In this document: piece after piece, positions 9,145 to 17,400 of the stretch | How positions within the stretch are numbered: position 1 is the stretch's first letter | Layout: the number at the start of each line of letters is the position of its first letter | Origin: Streptomyces formicae | GTDB taxonomy: Bacteria > Actinomycetota > Actinomycetes > Streptomycetales > Streptomycetaceae | Direction of reading: 5' to 3' | DNA: 64,000 nucleotides | Assembly: GCF_002556545.1 (NCBI RefSeq) | Contig: NZ_CP022685.1 | Coordinates: 4,442,001-4,506,000, forward strand | Made by a program: the position numbers and the translations under genes | The notes under the pieces: model-generated | What the model was told of the DNA's origin: nothing | The model's input: the letters and a program-made list of their open reading frames with translations, nothing else | Databases searched by the model: none

Positions 9145-9405
9145 CCGACGGGGCGCCCGCCCTGCTGTGACCCAGCACACGCCCCGGCCCCCCCGCTCAA
9201 CCCCCGGGGCGTGATGTTCGTCATTCCGGGCGGGGCCGGTGCCGTGCCCAATTGCGTTCCTGGATGCGGCATATGACGGTGGCCGATTGCCCCGCCGCTC
9301 GTCGCGCGGCATTCCACTGGAGGCACGGCTACCGCTAAGGTCCCCGTCGGTGCCGCGTCGACCTGCGTGGCACCACGCCCTCGGGGGGAGGGAAGGAACC
9401 AAGCG

Positions 9406-10776
9406 ATGCCCGTACCCATACCGCGGCAGAGAGCAGTCCCGGCCGCGGAAGGCGGTCAGGCTCATGCGGCGCCCCACGACCAGGCGGCGCCCGCCCATGA
9501 CACGACCGGCACTGGCACTGGCACTGGCACTGGCGCAGGAGACGGCAACGGCTCCGGCACCGGGTCCGGCACCGGCACCGGCACCGGCACCGGCACCGGA
9601 CTCAGCCTCCTCGTGATCGAGGACGACCCGGCGGGGTCGCTGAGCGTTCCCGAACTGCTCGACTCCGCGGGCAAGCCCATCCGCATCCGCACCGCCCGCA
9701 ACCTCACCGAGGCCGAGCGGCTGCTCACCGACGACGTGCACTGCATCCTGCTCGACCTGGCCCTGCCCGCGCCCGGCGCCGCCGAGGCGGACGAGGACGA
9801 GCTCGTCGCCCTCAAGCACGTCCTGCGGCTCGCGCCCCGGCACGCCGTCCTGGCGCTCACCGGGGACGGCGACGCCGAGCGCGGCGCCGAGGCCGTGCGG
9901 GTTGGCGCCCAGGACTACCTCTTCCGCGACGAGCTGGACACGCGCCTGCTGAGCCGCGCCATCCGCTACGCGGTGGAGCGCAAGCGCGCGGACGCCGCCC
10001 AGCGCCAGCTGACCGAGTCACGGCTGCGCGCCCAGGAGAACGCCCGCCTGGAGCGCGGCCTGCTGCCCACCCCGCTCCTGGAGGGCTCCCCGCTGCGGTT
10101 CGCCGCGCGCTACCGCCCAGGACGCTCGCGGGCGCTGCTCGGCGGCGACTTCTACGACACCGTGCGCACGCCCGACGGCTCCGTACACGTCATGATCGGC
10201 GACGTCTGCGGACACGGCCCCGACGAGGCCGCGCTCGGCGTGGAGCTGCGGATCGCCTGGCGGGCGCTGACCTTCGCGGGCCTGTGCGGCGACGAGCTGC
10301 TCTCCACGCTCCAGAAGGTCCTGGAGCACGAGCGCGCGGACGAGGAGATCTTCGCGACGCTCTGCACGGTCGACATCGCGCCGGACGGCCGCAGGGCGGG
10401 ACTGTGCCTCGCCGGACATCCCTCGCCGCTGATCGCGCGCGAGGGGCGGCTCGCGGAACTCCTGCCGTACGAGGACAGCGGCCCTGCCCTCGGCCTGCTT
10501 CCGCGCGCCCGCTGGCCGCGCAAGCAGGTGGAGCTCGGCGGGAAGTGGAGCCTGATGCTCTACACGGACGGCCTGATCGAGGGCCGCATCGGCCAGGGCA
10601 ACCAGCGCCTGGGCCAGGAGGGCATGGTGGAGATGGTCCGCCGCCAGATCGCCGAGGGGCTGGGCGGCGACGAGCTGCTCGAGGCCGCCGTCAACGAGGT
10701 GCGCGACCTCAACGGCGGGGACCTGACGGACGACGTGGCGGTGCTGCTGCTCGACCGGGCGCCGGGGGCGCGGTGA
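9406..10776 (+). CDS. Receiver-PP2C (SpoIIE-type) serine phosphatase
   Basis: The ATG at 9406 is preceded by GGAAGGAA with seven-base spacing (456 residues). After a 30-residue basic/Ala head comes a Gly-Thr/Gly-Ser linker (about residues 34-65), then a CheY-like domain (LSLLVIEDDPAGSLSVPELL, phospho-acceptor Asp in CILLDLALP, Lys-loop replaced by QDYLFRDELD), a coiled linker (AVERKRADAAQRQLTESRLR) and a PP2C domain with GGDFYD, IGDVCGHGPDEAAL, AGHPSPL and the metal-binding TDDVAVLLL. The lysine and the T/S switch of the receiver look altered (LTGDGDAE), so phosphorylation is uncertain. Proteins of this architecture dephosphorylate anti-sigma-factor antagonists in stress or developmental partner switches. 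The partner is not encoded nearby. Confidence 0.9.
   Translation: MPVPIPRQRAVPAAEGGQAHAAPHDQAAPAHDTTGTGTGTGTGAGDGNGSGTGSGTGTGTGTGTGLSLLVIEDDPAGSLSVPELLDSAGKPIRIRTARNLTEAERLLTDDVHCILLDLALPAPGAAEADEDELVALKHVLRLAPRHAVLALTGDGDAERGAEAVRVGAQDYLFRDELDTRLLSRAIRYAVERKRADAAQRQLTESRLRAQENARLERGLLPTPLLEGSPLRFAARYRPGRSRALLGGDFYDTVRTPDGSVHVMIGDVCGHGPDEAALGVELRIAWRALTFAGLCGDELLSTLQKVLEHERADEEIFATLCTVDIAPDGRRAGLCLAGHPSPLIAREGRLAELLPYEDSGPALGLLPRARWPRKQVELGGKWSLMLYTDGLIEGRIGQGNQRLGQEGMVEMVRRQIAEGLGGDELLEAAVNEVRDLNGGDLTDDVAVLLLDRAPGAR
9505..9603 (+). repeat. Hexanucleotide microsatellite encoding the Gly-Thr/Ser linker
   Basis: Runs of GGCACT (about four copies from 9508) and GGCACC (about five copies, 9570-9600), separated by a Gly/Asn/Ser stretch, encode a low-complexity linker between the N-terminal tail and the receiver domain. 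Slippage here would change linker length in steps of two residues without breaking the frame. Confidence 0.8.
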
Positions 10777-10777
10777 T

Positions 10778-10811
10778 CACCAGGGCCGCGGCCTCGGTGG
10801 CGGCCCTGGTG
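10778..10811. terminator. Bidirectional terminator hairpin
   Basis: CACCAGGGCCGC (10778-10789) pairs perfectly with GCGGCCCTGGTG (10800-10811) across ten bases. It occupies the 43-base gap between the convergent PP2C and DUF2516 stop codons. Confidence 0.7.
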
Positions 10812-10819
10812 GCGGGTGG

Positions 10820-11170
10820 CTACCGGCCGCCGTTGTACGGCCCGTAAGGGCCGTCGCTGCTGGAACCGCCGCGGCGGCCGCCGCCCCCGCTGATCTGCCG
10901 GATCGCGGGCCGCACGTCGACCATGTACACGATCGTCGCGACGAGGCCGATGATCGGCAGGAACGACATGACCGGGAACAGCAGGTTCACGATGAAGGCG
11001 ATGCCGAGGATGATCAGCCAGAACGGCTTGGTCTTCTTGTCCGCGGCCCGGTAGGCGTCCTCACGCCGGACGGCGGCGTCGATGAGCGCGAATCCGCTGA
11101 AGAAGATCAGGGCCAGCGACAGCAGCCACATGAAGTTCGCGAACCCCTGCATCAGCACAACGTCCACCAC
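10820..11170 (-). CDS. DUF2516 family membrane protein
   Basis: 116 residues with three or four hydrophobic segments (ANFMWLLSLALIFFSGFALI; PFWLIILGIAFIVNLLFPV; LPIIGLVATIVYMV) and a Gly/Arg/Tyr-rich cytoplasmic tail GGGGRRGGSSSDGPYGPYNG. The TM core matches the actinobacterial DUF2516 family, of unknown function. The start is a GTG at 11170 or the ATG six codons later; neither has a strong ribosome binding site. It may be part of a leftward series with the HBHA-like and XRE genes, although a hairpin at 11221-11249 separates them. Confidence 0.8.
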   Translation of the reverse strand: MVDVVLMQGFANFMWLLSLALIFFSGFALIDAAVRREDAYRAADKKTKPFWLIILGIAFIVNLLFPVMSFLPIIGLVATIVYMVDVRPAIRQISGGGGRRGGSSSDGPYGPYNGGR

Positions 11171-11220
11171 CAGTCTCGGCTCAACGATTACGCGGTCACG
11201 GTACCCGCTACCCCGTCAAC

Positions 11221-11249
11221 GGGGCGGGCACGTCGTGAGTGCCCGCCCC
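11221..11249 (-). terminator. Hairpin downstream of the HBHA-like gene
   Basis: GGGGCGGGCAC (11221-11231) pairs with GTGCCCGCCCC (11239-11249) around a 7-base loop, 14 bases past the HBHA-like stop codon. Confidence 0.7.
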
Positions 11250-11262
11250 TTGCACACGTGAC

Positions 11263-11886
11263 CTACTTGGCGGGCGGCGTGGTCTTCTTCGCCGTCGTCT
11301 TGCGGGTCGTGGTCTTCTTCGCGGCGGGCTTCTTCGCCGGGGCGGCGGGCGCGGCCGCGGCCTTCGGCTCGGCGGTCCCGGCCGGCTCGGTCCGGGTCGA
11401 GGAGTCCGAGGTCTCCCCGGCGGCGGGCTCGGCGTCGGGCTCGACCGTCTCGGCGATCTCGAAGATCTCCTCGGCGGCCTCGCCGCGCCAGGTCTTCACG
11501 ACCTGCTCGCCGTGCTCGGCGACCTCGTCGTACTTCTCACGGGCCTTGACGGCGAACTCGGCGGCCACGCCGACGCCGCGCAGCGCGAGGTCCTGAGCGG
11601 TCTCGCCGAGCTTCTTCAGGTCGGTGTCGAGCGTGCCGAGCACCTCGGTGACCTTGGCCTGGATGGTCTCCTGCGCCTCCCTGGCGCGGGCGCCCGCCTT
11701 GTCCTGGACGGCCTTGGGGTCGGTGTTGCGCACCGCGTCGATGCGGGACGGCGCCTCGGCGATCAGCTGCTCGACGATGCCGGGCACCTTCTTCGCCTGC
11801 TGGAGGGCGCGGTCCGCGGACCCGGCGACGAAGTACGCGGGGGTGGGGTTGCTGAGGGTCTTGCGCAGGTCATCGGTGATGGCCAT
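11263..11886 (-). CDS. HBHA-like coiled-coil protein with Lys/Ala/Thr repeat tail
   Basis: 207 residues. Residues 1-120 are an amphipathic helix (RALQQAKKVPGIVEQLIAEA, AGARAREAQETIQAKVTEVL, EFAVKAREKYDEVAEHGEQV) resembling apolipoprotein/heparin-binding hemagglutinin helices. Residues 125-165 are acidic and disordered. The tail has repeats of the KKTT/RKTTAKKTT kind, like the lysine-rich C-terminus of mycobacterial HBHA, which binds glycosaminoglycans. No signal peptide. In Streptomyces the role is unknown; possibilities are a polar or lipid-associated coiled coil or a nucleic-acid-binding tail. It lies 51 bases downstream of the XRE regulator on the same strand and is probably co-transcribed. 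Confidence 0.65.
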   Translation of the reverse strand: MAITDDLRKTLSNPTPAYFVAGSADRALQQAKKVPGIVEQLIAEAPSRIDAVRNTDPKAVQDKAGARAREAQETIQAKVTEVLGTLDTDLKKLGETAQDLALRGVGVAAEFAVKAREKYDEVAEHGEQVVKTWRGEAAEEIFEIAETVEPDAEPAAGETSDSSTRTEPAGTAEPKAAAAPAAPAKKPAAKKTTTRKTTAKKTTPPAK

Positions 11887-11937
11887 GACGATGGTCCTCC
11901 CGGATTCGCGTCGGCTTGGTCAGCTTGGTCGACTTGG

Positions 11938-12405
11938 TCAGCTTGAGGGTGGTCCCTCTTCCTTGGAACCGGCATCGCCGCCGTCGGTCGTACGGGGGCC
12001 TTCAACGGTGTCGGTGTCCTCATCCGCGTACGAAGCGGCGTCCGCGTACGTCGAGGTCTCGAAGCCGTTCTCCTTGCGGAACGACTCGTAGATCTGCAAC
12101 AGCACTTGTTTCTGACGCTCGTTGATGGAGGGATCGGCGAGGATGACGGCGCGCGTCTCCAGCTCGTCCCGCTCCTTCTCGTCGAGGATCCCGGCCCGCA
12201 CGTACAGCGTCTCCGCGGAGATCCGCAGGGCCTTGGCAACCTGCTGGAGCACCTCGGCACTCGGCTTGCGCAGGCCGCGCTCGATCTGACTCAGATACGG
12301 ATTGGACACCCCGGCGGCATCGGCGAGCTGCCGCAGCGACAGCTGCGCACTGCGCCGCTGCTCGCGCAGGTACTCACCGAGATTGCCGACGTTGAGCGAT
12401 GCCAT
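11938..12405 (-). CDS. XRE-family helix-turn-helix regulator
   Basis: 155 residues from the ATG at 12405; an ATG six codons upstream is less likely. The N-terminal HTH_3 domain is clear: LGEYLREQRRSAQLSLRQLA, AGVSNPYLSQIERGLRKPSA (recognition helix) and LQQVAKALRISAETLYVRAG. The middle (DEKERDELETRAVILADPSI...) is helical, probably for dimerisation, and the tail is acidic and low in complexity (DEDTDTVEGPRTTDGGDAGS). The short AT-richer spacer upstream contains a perfect TTGCAAGC inverted repeat that may be an autoregulatory operator. The adjacent HBHA-like gene is the first candidate target. Confidence 0.9.
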   Translation of the reverse strand: MASLNVGNLGEYLREQRRSAQLSLRQLADAAGVSNPYLSQIERGLRKPSAEVLQQVAKALRISAETLYVRAGILDEKERDELETRAVILADPSINERQKQVLLQIYESFRKENGFETSTYADAASYADEDTDTVEGPRTTDGGDAGSKEEGPPSS

Positions 12406-12424
12406 GTCTCGATGGTGCAGCACT

Positions 12425-12455
12425 CTTGCTAACTATTGCAAGCGCCTGCTTGCAA
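12425..12455. promoter_or_regulatory. Probable XRE operator: nested TTGCAAG palindromes
   Basis: TTGCAAGC (12436-12443) and GCTTGCAA (12448-12455) form a perfect 8-bp dyad with a GCCT spacer, and CTTGC at 12425-12429 pairs with GCAAG at 12438-12442 as a second overlapping dyad. The site lies 31 bases upstream of the XRE start codon in a locally AT-rich patch, typical for an autoregulatory operator. Confidence 0.55.
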
Positions 12456-12616
12456 AAGTGCGCCATGCCACTCGACGGGCTCACTGTTCCGACTCGGACC
12501 GTGCCCGGCCCCGCCATGGGCGACCGGGGCCGAAACGCCCTCCACTGCCCGACCCAACTCCCGCCTAGAATGCGGCTGTTGAGGAAATCCAGTCCACAGC
12601 AACTGGAGGTACCGAC

Positions 12617-13363
12617 GTGAGTGGAGAGCCCGATCAGAACTCCCGGGTCGCCATCGTCACCGGGAGCTCGCGGGGGATCGGGCGGGCCGTCGCGTTGAGG
12701 CTCGCCGCCGACGGGGTCCGTCTGGTCGTCAACTACCACAGTGACGAACAGGCCGCGAAGAGCGTGGCGAAGGAGGTCGCCGAGGCCGGAGGGCAGGCCG
12801 TCGTCGTGCGGGCCGACGTGGCGGACCCCGAGCAGCTGCGTGGCCTGTTCGACAGCGCGGAACAGCACTTCGGCGGGCTCGACGTCTTCGTGCACAACGC
12901 CTTCGGAGGCCCCACCGGACTGCTCGGCGAATGCACCGACGAGCAGTACTCGTACGCCTTCGGCACCAACACCCAGGCCATGTTCGTCGCGCTGCGGGAA
13001 GCGGCGACCCGGGTGCGCGACCACGGCAGGGTCGTCTACGTCTCGTCCGTCGCGACGCGCGGCAGCGCCCCGGGCCTCGGCCTGTACGCGGCGAGCAAGG
13101 CCGCGGGCGAGCAGCTGGTGCGCAACTTCGCCCGCGAGGTGGGCCACCGCGGCGTGACCGTCAACAGCGTGCTGCCCGGCCTCGTCGACACGGACGCGAC
13201 CCGGGACATCGGCGACCACCGGGACGGCATCGTCCAGCGCACCGCCCTCGGCAGGAGCGGCCGCCCCGAGGACATCGCCGACGTGGTGGGCTTCCTGGCC
13301 TCCGACGCCGCGCGCTGGATCACCGGTCAGAGCATCACCGCCGACGGGGGGCTCGCCGCCTGA
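12617..13363 (+). CDS. Short-chain dehydrogenase/reductase, FabG-like
   Basis: 248 residues, standard classical SDR length. GTG start with GGAGG eight bases upstream. The NAD(P) loop is TGSSRGIG (near residue 16), the acidic motif is RADVADPEQL, the NNAG position reads VHNAFGGPTG, the catalytic Ser is in VVYVSSVATR, and Tyr/Lys are in LYAASKAAGE. The C-terminus FLASDAARWITGQSITADGG is typical of 3-oxoacyl-ACP reductase-like SDRs. The cofactor arginine after the loop (SSRG) favours NADPH. The real substrate is unknown. It is divergent from the XRE gene and convergent with the VOC gene. Confidence 0.92.
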   Translation: MSGEPDQNSRVAIVTGSSRGIGRAVALRLAADGVRLVVNYHSDEQAAKSVAKEVAEAGGQAVVVRADVADPEQLRGLFDSAEQHFGGLDVFVHNAFGGPTGLLGECTDEQYSYAFGTNTQAMFVALREAATRVRDHGRVVYVSSVATRGSAPGLGLYAASKAAGEQLVRNFAREVGHRGVTVNSVLPGLVDTDATRDIGDHRDGIVQRTALGRSGRPEDIADVVGFLASDAARWITGQSITADGGLAA

Positions 13364-13420
13364 CCCGTCCTGTCCCGTCCTGTCCCATCCTGTCCCGTCC
13401 TGTTCCGTCCTGTCCCGTCA
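13364..13420 (+). repeat. Tandem TGTCCCGTCC decamers between convergent genes
   Basis: About five and a half copies of a 10-base unit (TGTCCCGTCC, with single-base variants) fill the whole gap between the SDR stop codon and the VOC stop codon. No stem is formed, so it is unlikely to be a terminator. It looks like slippage-driven expansion. Confidence 0.8.
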
Positions 13421-13789
13421 GCGGAGCGTGAGGCAGAACGGGTGCCCGGCCGGGTCGGTGAGGACCCGCGCCCGGTCACCGTGCGGCTGGTGCTCCGGGC
13501 GGCCCGCGCCCAGCTTCCGCAGGCGGGCCTCCACCACGTCCAGATCCTCCTCGACCCTGAAGCAGAGGTGCAGTTGCTGAGGGACGGCCTGGTCGGGCCA
13601 GCTCGGGGCCCGATAGGCGTCGACCCGTTGGAAGCCGATGAAGAGCCCGTGCTCACCGTTGAGTCCCGCGAAGTCGGCGTTCGACGCCGGGTGCGGTTCG
13701 AGGCCGGTGGCCTCCTGGTAGAACGCCGCCAGCGCGGTCGGGTCGGGGCAGTCGAGCGTTATCGCGGCCAGCTTCATCTGCGGGGACAT
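13418..13789 (-). CDS. VOC (glyoxalase/bleomycin-resistance-like) protein
   Basis: 123 residues with one VOC unit: LAAITLDCPDPTALAAFYQE (beta-alpha start), NGEHGLFIGFQRVDAYRAPS, PQQLHLCFRVEEDLDVVEAR and the terminal strand RARVLTDPAGHPFCLTLR. These match the actinobacterial VOC subgroup with the DCPDP...FY motif. Members bind metals or small molecules; enzymatic function cannot be assigned. The stop codon lies at the edge of the decamer repeat. An upstream start other than the ATG at 13789 is unlikely because the first beta strand begins at residue 6. Confidence 0.85.
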   Translation of the reverse strand: MSPQMKLAAITLDCPDPTALAAFYQEATGLEPHPASNADFAGLNGEHGLFIGFQRVDAYRAPSWPDQAVPQQLHLCFRVEEDLDVVEARLRKLGAGRPEHQPHGDRARVLTDPAGHPFCLTLR

Positions 13790-13861
13790 GCGGACACCCT
13801 AGGGGCGCGGGAAGCGGGGGCGTCGCGCGTGTCAGGCGTGCGGGGACGCGTGTCAGAGGTG

Positions 13862-13877
13862 TGTCAGGCCGGTGACA
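13862..13877. promoter_or_regulatory. TGTCA-N6-TGACA dyad in divergent spacer
   Basis: TGTCA (13862-13866) and TGACA (13873-13877) form a perfect dyad, preceded by two more GTGTCAG copies at about 13829 and 13850. It lies between the VOC gene and the hypothetical at 13970. The same arrangement recurs at 19417-19432 in front of the DrrAB operon. Confidence 0.4.
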
Positions 13878-13969
13878 GGGGCCGACGGGATCGTAGAGGC
13901 ATCGAACAGGGAGCGGGACGCCAAGGACCGCCCCGCCGACCGGAGTTCTGACACCCAGGAGCGCACACC

Positions 13970-14383
13970 ATGTCTCTCACCTTCACCCTCACCGCCCAGG
14001 ACAAGCTCACCCTGCGCACCGCCGCCTACGGAGCCGTCTCGCTGCTCGCCGCCGCCGACGCCGCCGGATCCCCCCACAAGGTCGCCACCCGCGGCTCCCT
14101 CGCCCTGGCCTCCGCCACCGGACCCGTCGGCCACGCCCTCGCCGAGAAGTCCAAGGTCGAGGGCCTCAACGGCAAGACCGTCGCCGAACTCGCCGACCAG
14201 GTCCTGCCCGCCCTCACCGAGACCATGAACCTCCTTGAGGACCGGGACCCGGCCGAGGCCGACAACTTCCGCGCCACCATCAACGTCGCCATCGAGGCGG
14301 CCGCCCGTGCGTACAAGGGCGAGCCCAGCCCCGTCATGACCGAGATGGCCCGGAAGATCAACAACGCCCTCGACGCCGCCTGA
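13970..14383 (+). CDS. Conserved hypothetical protein, mostly alpha-helical
   Basis: 137 residues with AGGAG nine bases before the ATG. No domain recognised. It is Ala-rich and helical: LTAQDKLTLRTAAYGAVSLL, AADAAGSPHKVATRGSLALA, VAELADQVLPALTETMNLLE, FRATINVAIEAAARAYKGEP. No signal peptide, membrane segment or cysteine. The codon usage is strongly GC3-biased, so it is a real gene. It sits alone, 65 bases before the SARP gene and in the same direction; a weak CGGCAG hairpin at 14408-14425 separates the two. Function unknown. Confidence 0.7.
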   Translation: MSLTFTLTAQDKLTLRTAAYGAVSLLAAADAAGSPHKVATRGSLALASATGPVGHALAEKSKVEGLNGKTVAELADQVLPALTETMNLLEDRDPAEADNFRATINVAIEAAARAYKGEPSPVMTEMARKINNALDAA

Positions 14384-14448
14384 CGGGGACGTGGGTTCCG
14401 CGACGTACGGCAGGCCCAACTGCCGGACGCCCATGGCAAACTCAGCGC

Positions 14449-17400
14449 GTGCAGATCAGGATGCTGGGTCCATTCGAGGTGCGTACGAGCGACGGGGAGC
14501 TCGCCGACGTGCCGGGCGCGCGGCTGCGCGGGCTGCTCATCGCGCTCGCACTCCGGCCGGGGCACGCCGTCCCCAAGGCGTCGCTCGTCGACTGGATCTG
14601 GGGGGAGCACCCGCCCGCCGACGCGACGAACGCGTTGCAGCGCCTGGTCTCCCGGCTGCGCAAGGTGCTGCCGGAGAGGTCGGTCGAGGGGCAGCCGGAC
14701 GGCTACCGCCTCACCGTGCGGCCCGACGCCGTCGACGCCGTACGGTTCGAACGCCTCGTCAGCGCGGGCCTGTCCCGCGCCGAGGACGCGTCCCGGCGCG
14801 CGCCGCTCCTTCGCGAGGCGCTCGGGCTGTGGCGCGGCGCGGCCCTCCAGGACGTCGGACTCCAGGAGAGCGAGGCGTTCGACGCCGCCGTCACCCGCCT
14901 CGAAGGGCTGCGGCTCACCGCCACCGAGGAGCGGTACGCCGCGGAGGTCGCCCTCGGCCACGGCACCGAGGTGATCACGGAACTGACCGATCTGGTGGCC
15001 GCGCACCCGATGCGGGAACGGCTCGTCGCCTCGCTGATACGCGCCCTGGCCTCCGCCGGACGCGACAGCGAGGCCCTTCAGGTCTACGAGCGCGTACGCG
15101 AAGCACTCGCCGACGAGCTGGGCGCGGACCCGTCGCCGGAGCTCTCCGCACTCCACGTCTCCCTGCTGCGCGGCGAGTTGGCGCGGCGCGAGGAGACCCG
15201 CAAGTCCAACCTCCGCGCGGAGCTGACCAGTTTCATCGGCAAGGACGCCGAGGTCGCCGCCGTCCGCGCGCTCACCGCCGAGCACCGGCTCACCACCGTC
15301 ATCGGCCCCGGCGGCGCGGGCAAGACCCGGCTCGCCACGGAGACGGCCCGCACGCTCCTGCCCGATCTGCCGGACGGCGCCTGGCTGGTGGAGCTCGCCG
15401 CGATCGGCGCGGACGGCGACGTGAACGACGTCGCGCAGGTGACGCTCACCGCTCTCGGCCTGCGGGACGCGCTGCTCGGCGCCTCCCCGAACGCGGAGCT
15501 GACCGACCGGCTCGTCACCGCGATCCGCGAGCGCGACGCGCTGCTGGTCCTCGACAACTGCGAGCACGTGATCGAGTCCGCGGCCGTCTTCGCCCACCGG
15601 CTGCTCGGGGAGTGCGGGCGGCTGCGGATCATCGCGACGAGCCGCGAGCCCCTCGGCATCACCGGGGAGGCGCTGTGGCCCGTCGAGCCGCTCGCCCTGC
15701 CCGACGAGGCCGCGGGCCCGGCCGGGATCGAGGCGTCCCCCGCCGTCCGGTTGCTGCGGGACCGGGCGGGAGCGGTGCGCAGGAACCTCGCGGCCGACGC
15801 GGACACCCTGGCGACCATGGTGCGCGTGTGCCGGGCGCTCGACGGCATGCCGCTCGCGATCGAACTGGCCGCGGCCAGCCTGCGCACGCTCTCCATCGAC
15901 CAGCTCGCCCACCGGCTCGACGACCGCTTCCGCCTGCTGACCAGCGGCAGCCGCACCGCCCTGCCCCGGCACAAGACGCTGCGCGCGGTGGTCGACTGGA
16001 GCTGGGAGCTGCTCACCGACGCCGAACGCGCGGTGCTGCGCAGGCTCTCGGTGTTCTCCGGCGGGGCGGGCCCGGAGGCCGCCGAAGCGGTGTGCGCGGG
16101 CGACGGGGTGGACCGCGATGAGGTCCCCGAGCTGCTCACCGCGCTGACCGAGAAGTCGCTGCTCCGGGCCGAGGGCGAGCGCGCCCCGCGCTACCGCATG
16201 ATCGGCACGATCAAGGAGTACGCGGCGTGGCGCCTCGCGGAGGCGGGCGAATCGGAGTCCGCGCGCCGGGCCCACCTCGTCCACTTCACCGAGCTCGCCG
16301 AGACCGCGGAGCCGTACCTGCGCCGCGCCGAGCAGTTGGAGTGGCTCGCCGCGCTCGACACCGAGCACGACAACATCGGCGCCGCGATGCGCGGCGCGCT
16401 CGCCGCGGGCGAGGCGCACGGCGCGATGCGGCTCGCGGCGGCCGCGGGCTGGTACTGGTGGCTCAGCGGGCACAGGACCGAGGGCATGGAACAGCTCACC
16501 TCGGCCACCGAGGTGCCGGGCGACGTGCCCGACGAGATCCGGGCCACCGTGTACGCGCTCCTGGTGAACTTCGTGACCGCGGGCCCCGGTGACGAGCACC
16601 AGGCCGCCGAGTGGATCCACAAGGCGTACGAATTCAGCATGCGCAGCCTGGACAGCGCTGCGCGCCACCCGTTGATCGGCTTCGTCACCCCGCTGGAGCG
16701 CATGCTGCGGGAGCCGGGCGCGTTCCTGCCCGCCTTCGAGGAGCTGCTCGACGACGAGGACCCCTGGGCGCGGGCGCTCGCCCGGCTGCACCTGGGCAAG
16801 ATGCGGATCCTGCTCGGCCACGGCGGCCCCGAGGCCGACGCGTACCTGGAGACGGCGCTCGCCGAATTCCGGGTGCTCGGCGAGCGGTTCGGCACCTCGT
16901 TCGCGCTGACCGAGCTGGCGGACCGGATCGCCGTGCGGGGCGACTTCGCCGGGGCGTGCGCGCACTACGAGGAGGCGATCGCGATCGTCACCGAGGTCGG
17001 CACCACCGAGGACGTCATCGGCATGCGGTCCCGGCAGGCGCTGCTGCACCGGCTCTCCGGCGACGCGGACGCCGCCTCCGCGGCCCTTGCCGAAGCACAG
17101 CGGCACGCGGAGGGGGTCGCCTGGCCCGCCGCGCTGGCCCTGCTCGCCCTCGCCAAGGCGCAAGTCGCCCGGTGGAACGGCGAGTCCGCGACGGCGTACG
17201 AGCAACTGGAGGCGGCCAAGGACCTGTTGGGCAAGGAGGCGGAGGAGGCGATCATCCTCGCGACGACGCACGACCTGCTCGGATATCTCGCCGACGACCT
17301 GGCGCAGAGCAGGACGCACCGCGCGGCGGCCTGCGCGGCGGCGACCGAGACGGGCCACGCGCCGGTGATCGCGCAGATCCTCGTCGGGGTCGCGGACCTC

